Assembly (NCBI GenBank): GCA_025363015.1
Contig: JANYEQ010000050.1
Location: 1-37,971, forward strand
Direction: 5' to 3'
DNA: 37,971 bases
DNA from: Bacteroidota bacterium
GTDB taxonomy: Bacteria > Bacteroidota > Bacteroidia > B-17B0 > Aurantibacillaceae
Below, piece by piece: positions 8,574 to 17,794 of the stretch. The first letter of the stretch is position 1; every line of letters begins with the position of its first letter. The notes beneath the pieces were generated by a model. That model had not been told where the DNA came from. It was given only the letters and a program-made list of their open reading frames with translations, and ran no database searches. The translations under genes and the position numbers were made by a program.

Positions 8574-9101
8574 TTATTCAGGATAAACAAACACCAAAGA
8601 ATCAGAAACAACAGCCGAACCAAACACACCAATACAACCCTCAATTTTAGTTTTTAAAAATACTGGCTCTACAAATGGATTTAATTGGGCTAATTTTTGC
8701 TTATCAATATTATCATAAAAATCTGCTGTGTTTTTATCTAACGATTGCACATAAACATAAGCCGTATCATCTTTTTTATGTTTAAATGCAGGTTCAACAA
8801 CAAATTGAATAGCTTGTCCATCCAATCCTTTATCAAAATATATAGAGCGACCAAATTCACTAATTTTAAAAAATGCGCCGTTGGTGCAGGCACTGTGAAC
8901 TAATCCTAAGTTCGAAGCACCATAAACCGAACTATCAATTGTTCTATTCATTTGAAAGCGATAAAAGTTTTCGCTTCCGCCAATATCATTAAAATTAATA
9001 ATTACGCCTTCATGGTCGCCATACATATCGTGAAACTAATGTACAAACGGAATTGATGTGATACTTACTTTGGGTGAAAAATATATTTTATTCGTTTTCA
9101 T
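8574..9101 (-). pseudogene. DUF4249-type protein, C-terminal remnant with in-frame stop
   Basis: The open part (ATG at 9026) gives 150 residues with the DUF4249 C-terminal pattern: VIINFNDIGGSENFYRFQM in the first third and GCIGVFGSAVVSDSLVFVYPE at the end. The same frame continues upstream to about 9101 (KVSITSIPFVH), but a TAG at 9038-9036 cuts it; a TGG to TAG change would explain this. The normal N-terminus with its lipoprotein signal (about 250 residues) is missing. DUF4249 genes usually follow a TonB receptor gene, and this one lies downstream of the receptor at 9255-12158. So the pair was probably once an intact uptake unit whose second member has decayed. Confidence 0.65.
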
Positions 9102-9254
9102 ATATTTTAGAAAAAGTGTATCTACAAATATATTGGGCAAATCTATCACAATTCTGTTTTAAGTGGTTTTTTTAAAAATTGTAAAGAGTTTACATTAATA
9201 TTAAAATAACATTTTTTAATTTCCTTTTTTATACAAAGCCAATTTTAAATATTT

Positions 9255-12158
9255 TTAAAAAGGAGTGAAGATAATTTGAAAATAATAAGTAGGTTTAAAA
9301 GCGGATATTTGCCATATTAATAAATCGTCGTTTTTATCATATTTACCATTCGCTTTTTTGTCCATATAATAAGTTTGATTTTGCGCTAAAATATCTTTTA
9401 CAGAAAATTTAAATTCTAATTTATTTTTAAAAAATGATTTTGTAACTTGAGCATCTATAACCGTTCGCCCGTTTTCCCATATAGTAGGTTCAAGTATATT
9501 ACCCACCAAATATATTTTTTGTCCACTACGATTAGCAAAACAACTTAAACTATATCCTAATTTTTTATCAAAAAAAGTTAACCCACTATTAATTATATAG
9601 GGTGACTGCCCTTGTAATGGTCTATAGGTAATATCGTTTCCGCTGTTGCTTACAACTTGAGTTGAAGAACGAATATACGAGTAGTTTGAAGTAAATAAAA
9701 AATGGCTAAAAAATTTTGAAATTTTACTAGTATCCTTTTTAAAAAATGTGCCAAGCATTAATTTATATTCAGCTTCAATACCATAACAATTTGCATGCGA
9801 GGTATTGTTGTAAGATATTTCATCATCGCCTAAGGTTAAGCTCTGCTCGATAGGATTTATAAGACTTTTGTAAAATCCCGAAACTGATACTAGTTGTCCA
9901 ACGCCAGCATAAATTTCGTATCTGATATCATAGTTTTTTATTACTGCCCTTTGTAAATGTGGATTTCCAGCAATGTGTCTTTCGGTATAAATATCATAAA
10001 ATCGAAATGGTGCTAATTCTCTATACTCTGGCCGATTTAGCGTTTTAGAATAGCTTAATCTTATATTTTGATTTTTGAACGGTGAAAAAATTAAATTAAT
10101 TGATGGTAAAACATCCATTACGGTTGTATCAACAGTATGAACAGTTTGATTATAAAAAAAACGAAAATCTCTGTATTCCAACATTTGATTGTACTTTTCA
10201 ACCCTAACACCTGTAACTATTTTTAGCCAATCATTACATTTAAGGTCTATCATACTATATGCTGCTTTAAGATAGGATGAAGCTGTATAAGTATCAACAG
10301 GATTTGTAAAATCTATTAATTTAAAGCCCCCAGTTCCATTTGCTAAAAGCCCCATATTTTGTTGCGAAAATATTTGACTTTGATTGAGGTACGATAAACT
10401 ATCATTAAAATAAAAATTACCAACAACTTGGTATTTGTTATAAGCTAATTGCCTTGTATCAAACGTTCGAGCTCTTTTTTGTAACATTGTTCCAATCTTA
10501 ATGTCCACGCTTAATGATTTATATAGTTTAATTGATTTTAAAATATCGAGCTTAGCACTTTTCGAGGTTTCATACAAATTAGACCAATATCGTCCACCTG
10601 CTTTATCAGGATTATAGCCCGAAGCCATAATGTTAGCTTGCCATACAGTATCTTTTGGGTTTGGATATGAGGGATTACTAATCTCAGTAAATTTAGAATA
10701 AGACATACGTCTCAAATTTGGAACTTCTCTTTGCAATGTATTATATGCTGCCAACCAATTTACCGTTAATTTTATTTTTTCAAAGTAATGATCTCCATTT
10801 AATTGTGAGGTTTTTATTTTATTAGAGGTAAACCAAAACACATCATATTTATTTATAATTGGATTGGCTACAAAAGCTTCGTGACCACCAGTTCCATGAA
10901 TTACCTTGTCATCAGAGTTAATGCAATATAGATTTTTAAGGCTAATGATGTGATTTTTTGTGATTTTACAACTTAAATTTAACAAAGCACTTGTAAGTAT
11001 TTGCGATGAAAATGTCTCATCAATTCGATTTTCGGCAAGCACTAATGGGCTTTGCTGTTGGAAATTATAAGTGTCGTATGTTTTAGTAGACCTTTTAAAA
11101 TAATTGTTTGTTTTGTTATATGAAACAGAGGCAGTTGCACCAAAAAAATCTCGCCCTTTAATTACAAATTTGTGTCCCGCACTTACTTGAAAATTATAAT
11201 TAGATGAAAACTTTTTTGTGTATATTGACCAATCACTAGCAGGAATTGTTTGTGATAAAATACCCTGTTCTTTTAGTGTTATCGGATAATTTCCTATACT
11301 AGGCAATTCATTAGGTATTGCCCTTGTACCATCGTCTGTGCCTAACCAATCTTTTTTTCCACCTTTGTAATACAATTGATTTTTACCAGTAGTATTAGAA
11401 CTATATGCACCCAATGTAGAAACAGATATAAAATTTTTTTCAGGAATACCTTTTGTATTTATCTCAATAATACCTCCTGCGAAATCGGCAGGTAGGTCGG
11501 GGCGAGCTGTTTTGGTAACAATTATATTATCTATCATACTTGTTGGAATTATATCAAATGAAAATGCCTTTCTATCAGATTCCGTGCTAGGTAGGGGTGC
11601 TCCATTTAAATAATTGGAATTATATCGGTCATTCAACCCTCTTATAACAATATACTTATCATCTTCAATACTTACACCATTAATTCGCTTTACAATTTGC
11701 CCCGTATTTAAATCAGGGGTTCGTTTTATGGTCTCGGCAGATACGCCGTCGCTAACGCTCAAATTGTTTTTTTGTAACAATACAATTGCAACATTATTAT
11801 TTTTTGCAAGTTCTGCTGAAACAATAACTTCATTAAGATTTTTTAAATCATTGTCGAGCTTTATATCAACATTCAAGGAATCATTATTTAAAACTTTTAT
11901 TTTTAAGGTTTCTATTTTGTAAGAAATATAATTTGCAACAATATAAACCTCACCAACGGGAACATCTTTAATAATAAATTTACCTTCAAAATTAGAAATT
12001 GAAACACACTTAGTGTTTTTGACAAAAACAGTAACACCAGTTAATAATTCGCCTGTTTGTTTGTCTTTAATCGTACCAGAAATTATCCCTGTTTGAGAAA
12101 ATATTAAAATAGGTATAACAGTAAAAATTAAAAAAAAATATTTCATATAAAATATCAA
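9255..12158 (-). CDS. TonB-dependent outer-membrane receptor
   Basis: 967 residues. The signal peptide ends near IFSQ; M5 (MKYFFLIF) is an equally good start. Residues about 25-105 form a carboxypeptidase-like regulatory domain (GIISGTIKDKQTGELLTGVTVFV). The plug domain follows (TPDLNTGQIVKRINGVSIEDDKYI, VIRGLNDRYNSNYLNGAPLP, IIVTKTARPDLPADFAGGIIEI), then a 22-strand-type barrel with a terminal aromatic residue (TYYFQIIFTPF). It should import a large or scarce ligand across the outer membrane using TonB energy; the substrate cannot be inferred. The partner DUF4249 gene downstream is broken. Its promoter carries the 11-bp direct-repeat operator at 12295-12325. Confidence 0.92.
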   Translation of the reverse strand: MIFYMKYFFLIFTVIPILIFSQTGIISGTIKDKQTGELLTGVTVFVKNTKCVSISNFEGKFIIKDVPVGEVYIVANYISYKIETLKIKVLNNDSLNVDIKLDNDLKNLNEVIVSAELAKNNNVAIVLLQKNNLSVSDGVSAETIKRTPDLNTGQIVKRINGVSIEDDKYIVIRGLNDRYNSNYLNGAPLPSTESDRKAFSFDIIPTSMIDNIIVTKTARPDLPADFAGGIIEINTKGIPEKNFISVSTLGAYSSNTTGKNQLYYKGGKKDWLGTDDGTRAIPNELPSIGNYPITLKEQGILSQTIPASDWSIYTKKFSSNYNFQVSAGHKFVIKGRDFFGATASVSYNKTNNYFKRSTKTYDTYNFQQQSPLVLAENRIDETFSSQILTSALLNLSCKITKNHIISLKNLYCINSDDKVIHGTGGHEAFVANPIINKYDVFWFTSNKIKTSQLNGDHYFEKIKLTVNWLAAYNTLQREVPNLRRMSYSKFTEISNPSYPNPKDTVWQANIMASGYNPDKAGGRYWSNLYETSKSAKLDILKSIKLYKSLSVDIKIGTMLQKRARTFDTRQLAYNKYQVVGNFYFNDSLSYLNQSQIFSQQNMGLLANGTGGFKLIDFTNPVDTYTASSYLKAAYSMIDLKCNDWLKIVTGVRVEKYNQMLEYRDFRFFYNQTVHTVDTTVMDVLPSINLIFSPFKNQNIRLSYSKTLNRPEYRELAPFRFYDIYTERHIAGNPHLQRAVIKNYDIRYEIYAGVGQLVSVSGFYKSLINPIEQSLTLGDDEISYNNTSHANCYGIEAEYKLMLGTFFKKDTSKISKFFSHFLFTSNYSYIRSSTQVVSNSGNDITYRPLQGQSPYIINSGLTFFDKKLGYSLSCFANRSGQKIYLVGNILEPTIWENGRTVIDAQVTKSFFKNKLEFKFSVKDILAQNQTYYMDKKANGKYDKNDDLLIWQISAFKPTYYFQIIFTPF

Positions 12159-12239
12159 TAATCAAATAGCTTATGAGTGTCTAATTATAATTCCAACAAT
12201 TTATTTATTATTACAAATTCTATAAAATTGATTGTAGCA

Positions 12240-12325
12240 CAAAAATATAATACTACACGAAGAAAATTATTAAGGCTGTGTTACCAAATTATTACTACAA
12301 AATGGACACAGAATTGCTACAGAAT
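12240..12325 (-). promoter_or_regulatory. Promoter with three 11-bp-spaced direct repeats, TonB receptor gene
   Basis: A -7 box TATTTTTG lies at 12247-12240 (minus). Three 9-bp repeats written on the plus strand follow at exact 11-bp steps: CTACAAAAT at 12295, ACACAGAAT at 12306, CTACAGAAT at 12317. The first repeat begins 55 bp from the start of the box. The same arrangement occurs at 17681-17767 and 21649-21734. No clear -33 TTG is present, which suits a promoter that needs an activator. The operator reading is inferred from spacing and recurrence. Confidence 0.6.
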
Positions 12326-12346
12326 ATTTAAAAAATGTGTAGTTTT

Positions 12347-15300
12347 TTATTTTATTATACTCACATGCCCTACGTAGCTGTGTTCTTTATGGTAAATATC
12401 TTTTAAATATACTTTCCAAATATACGTATCGTCTTGTACCTTATCGCCACCACGTCCTTTAAATGTACCATCCCAACCTTCGAAGGGGTTGTTGGTACTA
12501 AATATTTGTGCACCCCATCTATCAAAAATTTGCATTTTAAAGGTATTGCTATCCCAGCCCATTCCCTTTGGTAAAAAGGTGTTATTTAAATTATCGTCAT
12601 TGGGTGTAAAACAATTAGGGGCATAAAATGTAAACTCAGAGTTTATTTTAATAATTTTAATAGCGGTATCGGCACAGCCCATACTGTTAGAAGCTACCAA
12701 CATAACAGGATACAAGCCTATATCGCCAAAAGTGGCAGTTACGTTATTGCCATATACTGGCGTGTTGTTAGATAAATACCAAGTAACAGTACTATAATTA
12801 GTAGAAGCATTTGTAAATAAAAAAGTAGAATTATACTCGGTACTTTCAAAACCAATGTTTGATGTAAAATCGGCTTGCGGTTTTGTTAGGGCAGTAATGC
12901 CAGTAATATCTGCTAATTTATAAGCACAACCATTGGTGGTAATAACATTTAATACACCACTATAAGTACCTGCACTTGTAAAACAAATTATAGGGCTGTT
13001 GGAGTTGCTAATTGTACCGTTACTAAAATTCCACTCCCAATTCATAATTACTCCTGTTTTTATTAAAACACTATCACTAAAGTTTACGCATAAAGGGGTA
13101 CAGCCCGTTACAGTATTAAACGGTTTAATGGCGGGTTTTGGAGTAACTGTTACACTAATTGTTTTTATGACTGAACTACAACCATCGTTTACACTTACCG
13201 AGTATAATTGATTGTTAGATGCTGTAAACGTTATACTACTTGTATTGGCATTGCTCGGTGTCCAATTATATTGATAATTTCCACTTCCACCAAAGGCACT
13301 AGCCGTTAAAGTAGTTAGCGCACTGTTACAAACGTTTACATTACTATTTACCGTTAGCGATACTGACGCAGCTACCGACACAGTAATAATAGCAGGCAAG
13401 CTAGCGCAACCATTATTGTCGGTAGCTATTACCGAATAAGTGGTTGTAATAGTTGGCGTAACTGTAACATTAGTACCATAACTATTTATAGGTTGCCAAT
13501 TTATAGTATAAGCAGGTGTACCACCATTAATGTTGGCAGATAGTACTGCCGATTGACCTTTACAAATATTTTGATTGTTTAACGGACTTACGTTTAATAT
13601 AGCTGGCTGAGAAATAGTTGCAAAAGTAGTTTTTGTACAACCATTGGCATCGGTTACAATTACTGTATATACGCCAGCACCCAAGCCCGTAACATTAGAA
13701 TTTGTTGACGCACTTGGTTGCCAATTGTAGGTAAAACCACCTGCACCACCACTTGCTGTTACTGATACAGAGCCAGTAGTTTGCCCATTGCACATAACAT
13801 TATTTGAAATAGCATTTGTAGTTATTGCGGTTGGCTGACCAATTATAAACGCAGTAATTTTAGTGCAACCTTTGCTATCAGTAACAACAGCACTATAATT
13901 TCCAGTAGATAAATTAATGGCACTTGTACTATTTCCGCCACTTGGCAACCAATTATAAGTATATCCTCCATTGCTACCACTTGCAATAACCGTACTCGAA
14001 CCATTGTTTGCGCCGTTACAAGTAATATTAGTTACCATTACCGAAGCCGTTAACATTGAAGGTTGTGTAATATTTACAGTAGATGTAGCTGTGCAATTTT
14101 TTGTATCGGTTACGGTTACGCTATATACATTAGTAGAAAGTGTATTGGCAGATGACCCAGTGCCACCGCTTGGCAACCAATTATATGTATATCCTGCCGT
14201 GCCACCACTTGCGTTTACCGATGCCAAGCCGTTAGCTAAACCATTACATGTTATGTTAGTTGAGGATACAACTGCTGTTACAGGGGCTAAGGGCTGAGTA
14301 ATAACAATAGCTGCAGAGCCAACGCAACCGCTGGCATCGGTAGCTATTATATTATAATTGCCCGCCACCAAGCCCGAAGCTGTTATAGCCGTTCCACCTG
14401 TTGGAGACCAACTATAAGTATAAGGTGATATACCTCCTACGGCATTTGCAGTAGCAATGCCAGTAGCACCGCCAAAGCAAGCTACGTTAGTACTTGTAAG
14501 CGTAATAGTTGGCCCACCACTTGATGAAATAGTTGTTGTAATAAAATTTGCACATGCGTGGCTATCTGTTACTGTTACCGAATAAGCCCCTGCCGCTAAA
14601 GCTGTTGCAACGCTTGATGTTCCTGCACCAGAAGTCCAACTATAAGTATAGTTTGGTGTACCGCCTGTTGCGGTTACGGTTGCCGAACCCACAGCGCTAC
14701 CACAAGTAGTGTTATTTGAATTAATACTTAGATTTAAAACAGGAGGTTGCGTAATAGTTACAGTTGATGTTTTTTTACAACCCACAGCATCTGTTACTGT
14801 TACCGAAAAAATCCCTGCCGTTAAAGCAGTACCTGTAGCCCCTGTGCCCCCAGTAGGCAACCAAGCATAAGTGTATGGCGCAGTACCATTAGTTGGCGTA
14901 ACTGCAGCACTACCGTTGTTTCCGCCAAAACACGTAACATTAGTTGAAGCGGTAATAGCACTATTCATAATAAGTATTGTATGAGTTATAACACCTGGAG
15001 GGTTACAAGGACCACCTGTTTGCGTTAAGCTTATAGTATAAATGCCCGGTGTGGTATAGGTGTGCGAAGGATTTGAAGTTGCCGATGTATTAGCAGCACC
15101 CGAAGCAGGGTCGCCAAAATTCCAAGCTAAAGTTGTGGTTGTAGGATTAGGGCAAGAAGGTAATATACTTGTAAGATTTATTTGCCCTGCTGCAGCACCG
15201 CAAGCCGTAGAAAAGTTAGGCGCATTTGCCATTCCGTCCGAAATTAAAATATCGTCAAAAGCTAAACCATCATAGTAGTTACATACAAAACCTGCTCCAA

Positions 15301-15964
15301 AGGTAAATCGAAACTTTACATTAGGTTGGCCAGCTAAACCTGTTAAACAATGCTTTGCAACTACCCATCCGTTTGAACCTGATCCTAAAAAGCAAGTAGC
15401 TGTTCCGCTTGGCACTGTTCCAAATGCATAATGATTTCCACCCCAACCTGTAGTAGCAGGATCTAAGGTAACTAATTTAGAAATATTATTTGTGTTGTAC
15501 CAATTTGCATTCATACAATCAATAGGGTCACCTAAATTACCTACTCTTATCCATGTAGTTCCTCCATTTAAAGAGTATTGTAGATTACCACCATCCCATT
15601 TTCGTTCAGTTTCCCAAAAAAGTTTAAACGAAATCCAAGGGTAAGATAAAGATGAAAAATTAAACACGGGACTTGTAACGTAAGATACCTCATTATTGTT
15701 ATACCCTACACCTGATAAGGTTAATCCTCCATTAATCCAACATTTTGCGCCACCACCCGCGGCTGTAATAGTGGGTTTTGAGGGAGTGCCCCATACCCAA
15801 TCGCTAAATGTACCGCCAGCAGCCCAACCACCGTTTGTGGTTTCAAAATCTTGAAAGTAAGGAAAGGTTGAAATTTGTGCATTTATATTAATTGTAAAAA
15901 TGCATGCTAACACTACAATTATTTTAGTAATGTTTGCTTTGCAAAATGTAGTTAGTGTTTCCAT
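12347..15964 (-). CDS. Giant T9SS-exported SprB-repeat/PKD protein with gliding-motility C-terminal domain
   Basis: 1205 residues with a signal peptide ending near ININAQ (residue 30). Residues about 30-245 form a jelly-roll-like domain (FPYFQDFETTNGGW start). A PKD domain follows (LAWNFGDPASGA ... HTYTTPGIYTISLTQT). Six SprB-type repeats come next, each about 75 residues, with the pattern TCNGxxNGxAxVxAxGGxxxYTYNWLPSGG and ending SVTVTD..GC. Two Ig-like repeats and two PKD-like domains lead to the gliding-motility-associated (type B sorting) C-terminal domain: FYAPNCFTPNDDNLNNTF, MQIFDRWGAQIFST, NPFEGWDGTFKG. The type B domain needs PorP/SprF-type help for export. SprB-like proteins act as surface adhesins. 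Its promoter has two copies of the 11-bp-spaced motif (16161-16180). Confidence 0.92.
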   Translation of the reverse strand: METLTTFCKANITKIIVVLACIFTININAQISTFPYFQDFETTNGGWAAGGTFSDWVWGTPSKPTITAAGGGAKCWINGGLTLSGVGYNNNEVSYVTSPVFNFSSLSYPWISFKLFWETERKWDGGNLQYSLNGGTTWIRVGNLGDPIDCMNANWYNTNNISKLVTLDPATTGWGGNHYAFGTVPSGTATCFLGSGSNGWVVAKHCLTGLAGQPNVKFRFTFGAGFVCNYYDGLAFDDILISDGMANAPNFSTACGAAAGQINLTSILPSCPNPTTTTLAWNFGDPASGAANTSATSNPSHTYTTPGIYTISLTQTGGPCNPPGVITHTILIMNSAITASTNVTCFGGNNGSAAVTPTNGTAPYTYAWLPTGGTGATGTALTAGIFSVTVTDAVGCKKTSTVTITQPPVLNLSINSNNTTCGSAVGSATVTATGGTPNYTYSWTSGAGTSSVATALAAGAYSVTVTDSHACANFITTTISSSGGPTITLTSTNVACFGGATGIATANAVGGISPYTYSWSPTGGTAITASGLVAGNYNIIATDASGCVGSAAIVITQPLAPVTAVVSSTNITCNGLANGLASVNASGGTAGYTYNWLPSGGTGSSANTLSTNVYSVTVTDTKNCTATSTVNITQPSMLTASVMVTNITCNGANNGSSTVIASGSNGGYTYNWLPSGGNSTSAINLSTGNYSAVVTDSKGCTKITAFIIGQPTAITTNAISNNVMCNGQTTGSVSVTASGGAGGFTYNWQPSASTNSNVTGLGAGVYTVIVTDANGCTKTTFATISQPAILNVSPLNNQNICKGQSAVLSANINGGTPAYTINWQPINSYGTNVTVTPTITTTYSVIATDNNGCASLPAIITVSVAASVSLTVNSNVNVCNSALTTLTASAFGGSGNYQYNWTPSNANTSSITFTASNNQLYSVSVNDGCSSVIKTISVTVTPKPAIKPFNTVTGCTPLCVNFSDSVLIKTGVIMNWEWNFSNGTISNSNSPIICFTSAGTYSGVLNVITTNGCAYKLADITGITALTKPQADFTSNIGFESTEYNSTFLFTNASTNYSTVTWYLSNNTPVYGNNVTATFGDIGLYPVMLVASNSMGCADTAIKIIKINSEFTFYAPNCFTPNDDNLNNTFLPKGMGWDSNTFKMQIFDRWGAQIFSTNNPFEGWDGTFKGRGGDKVQDDTYIWKVYLKDIYHKEHSYVGHVSIIK

Positions 15965-16747
15965 CTTTAAAAATTTTTAAATATTTTTAAAGTGGTTAAA
16001 GAGTTATTATTTTAATTAAAATTTAAAATAATTCTTTTAGGATGTTCACTTTTTTATAGGTTACGAAAATACATTGTATTAATAATAAAATCAATATAAT
16101 TGTGTTAAGGCTTTATTAATAAATACGGCATATTTAACGGTTTTATTAACATTTTATTTACTACAGAATTGCTACAAAATTTAATTTAAACTACTAAGTG
16201 TTTAGTTTACTCATTTAAAAAACAGTTTCGCTCATTTACATTCTAAAGAAGTTGATTTTATAATTTTTTATAAAAAAAATAAGCTGTTAATGTTAAATTA
16301 TTTGAATGGAAAATAATAATGTTGGGTGGTTAAACAAATAATTACTAATTAGCTGAAGTATCGTAAAATTTATCATTAACCAAATTTATTAATTGAGATT
16401 TAAATACTATTTAGTAACAATAAAAAGTATCATTTTGAACCTGTTACAACTTTGAGCGATAATTAATAACTAAGTGTTAAATAATTGGCTAAATAGTATA
16501 TATAATTAAAAATAACTGCTTTTATAATAACTACAGTAATAAATTACAATATTACTCAAGTTACTAATAATTTTGGTTAATAAATGTGAGTTACAACTGT
16601 TATTAAAGCAACATCAATTGATAAATGTGAGTTTTAAGTGTTGTTACCATACCATCAATTAAAAAATATAAGTATTACTTAATGTTGGGATAATAACACT
16701 CAAAAATTGTTACTATCACTCATTATTACTTTAATATTATTCAAAAA
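15965..16747. promoter_or_regulatory. Long leader and upstream region of the SprB-repeat gene, with two operator repeats
   Basis: 783 bp without a gene. On the minus strand a -7-like TATTTTCG lies at 16071-16064 and a leader element (plus strand TTCTTTTAGGATGTTCACTT, 16032-16051) just after it. Both are shared with the genes starting at 17584 and 21561. Two repeats, CTACAGAAT at 16161 and CTACAAAAT at 16172, sit 11 bp apart. They begin 97 bp from the -7 box, 42 bp (four helical turns) further than in the sister promoters. At 16580-16660 an imperfect 41-bp tandem duplication is seen (ATAAATGTGAGTT at 16580 and 16621, CATCAATT at 16612 and 16653). The rest is featureless A/T-rich DNA. Confidence 0.5.
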
Positions 16748-17584
16748 TTAAAAATGTAAATCGTGTATTGGATGCATTTCCCAAGATGTATTTGCCCTTA
16801 AACCAGTTGGACCTATTGAACCAGGAGAATGGTCAATATCATAAAACAAACTACCCTTTAAAACTGTTATATGGATTGGGGTTGAGAATTTGGTGTATCC
16901 TGATTGGTTACAAAAGTCAGTTCCAAAATAACTTTTAATATAAGCGCGTAAATTATTAATAGTAGTATAAGCTGGCGAAGAAGTTGAAGATGGTAAGCCA
17001 CCACATTCGCAATTTAATAAAGTAGATGGAGTATGACTTGCATCGCCAATTATCATGTGGTAATCATTATCACTTTCTCTAGAAATAGCATATAAATATG
17101 CCGATGTAATATTTACATTTCTTTTTTCTTCTGTTATACGAGGCGAAGAACTTCCAAGACCTTTTGTGTGCATATTAGCATCTGTTTGTAAACTTAATCG
17201 TAATGCCGAAATATTGGCATACGTAACTGCTGCTGGTAAAGCATAAGATGTTTTAGCAGCTGCTCTTGCACTACCTGCAAATATATTGCTACAACCCGAT
17301 GTGATTTTATGACCTTCATTTTCTTCATTTTCTTCCTCATCAGTAGAGTTTTCGTGTGTAACCATAACATACTCATTATCATGTTTCCAAATAACGGTAT
17401 CTTTTACCATTTGCTCCAATGATGTTATTGTATCGTATTTTGCTACTTGCTGAATTGAATTTATAGATTTATTTTTTGGGCTATCTGCAATAGGCTTTTT
17501 CATACACCCATAAACTATTATACCTATAATAATACTTACTAAAAAAATGATTGAGGATTTGTTTGTAGTTTTCATTAGTTTCAA
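16748..17584 (-). CDS. Lipoprotein of unknown function with a WExHP C-terminal motif
   Basis: 278 residues. A membrane-spanning lipoprotein signal ends at the lipobox IVYGC (Cys27). A charged linker (DEEENEENEG, residues about 82-91) leads to a soluble domain from about residue 110. The C-terminal part reads PIHITVLKGSLFYDIDHSPG, then TSWEMHPIHDLHF at the very end. The combination of a Leu/Phe-Asp strand with a final W-E-x-H-P-I is found in many uncharacterised bacterial exported proteins, sometimes annotated as nuclease-like. No catalytic set can be proved here. Five Cys residues occur in the soluble part. The gene lies between the two giant secreted proteins and has the repeat-bearing promoter at 17681-17767, so it probably belongs to the same regulon. 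Confidence 0.7.
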   Translation of the reverse strand: MKLMKTTNKSSIIFLVSIIIGIIVYGCMKKPIADSPKNKSINSIQQVAKYDTITSLEQMVKDTVIWKHDNEYVMVTHENSTDEEENEENEGHKITSGCSNIFAGSARAAAKTSYALPAAVTYANISALRLSLQTDANMHTKGLGSSSPRITEEKRNVNITSAYLYAISRESDNDYHMIIGDASHTPSTLLNCECGGLPSSTSSPAYTTINNLRAYIKSYFGTDFCNQSGYTKFSTPIHITVLKGSLFYDIDHSPGSIGPTGLRANTSWEMHPIHDLHF

Positions 17585-17680
17585 AATTTTAAGATTTTAC
17601 AATTATTAATTTTGAAAGCGGTTTCGGATAATTTAATAAGAACTATTAAATTCCTGTAAGGTGTTCACTTTCTGTTATAA

Positions 17681-17767
17681 CAAATATAGTAGTTGAAAGA
17701 GGCTATGTTAAGCCCGTTCATCACATAAATTACAAAAAACAGAATTGCTACAAAATCACTACAGAAT
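17681..17767 (-). promoter_or_regulatory. Promoter with three 11-bp-spaced direct repeats, lipoprotein gene
   Basis: The -7 box TATATTTG is at 17688-17681 (minus). Repeats on the plus strand begin at 17737 (AAACAGAAT), 17748 (CTACAAAAT) and 17759 (CTACAGAAT), with a weak fourth at 17770. The first starts 56 bp from the box. The segment between box and repeats contains CCGTTCATCACATAAAT, which is also found at the same place in the promoter at 21649. A shared leader element TTCACTT lies at 17664-17670. Confidence 0.6.
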
Positions 17768-17794
17768 TACTAATACAATTGTTATGCTTCAATC

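Noticed and set aside
11614-11922. Plus-strand 102-residue frame
   Set aside because: Antisense to the plug domain of the TonB receptor.
12177-12377. Plus-strand 66-residue frame in the receptor promoter region
   Set aside because: It covers the direct repeats and promoter, has no recognisable features and overlaps the end of the SprB-repeat gene.
13971-14297. Plus-strand 108-residue frame
   Set aside because: It lies opposite the SprB repeats and mirrors their Thr/Val-rich codons; no start context or family match.
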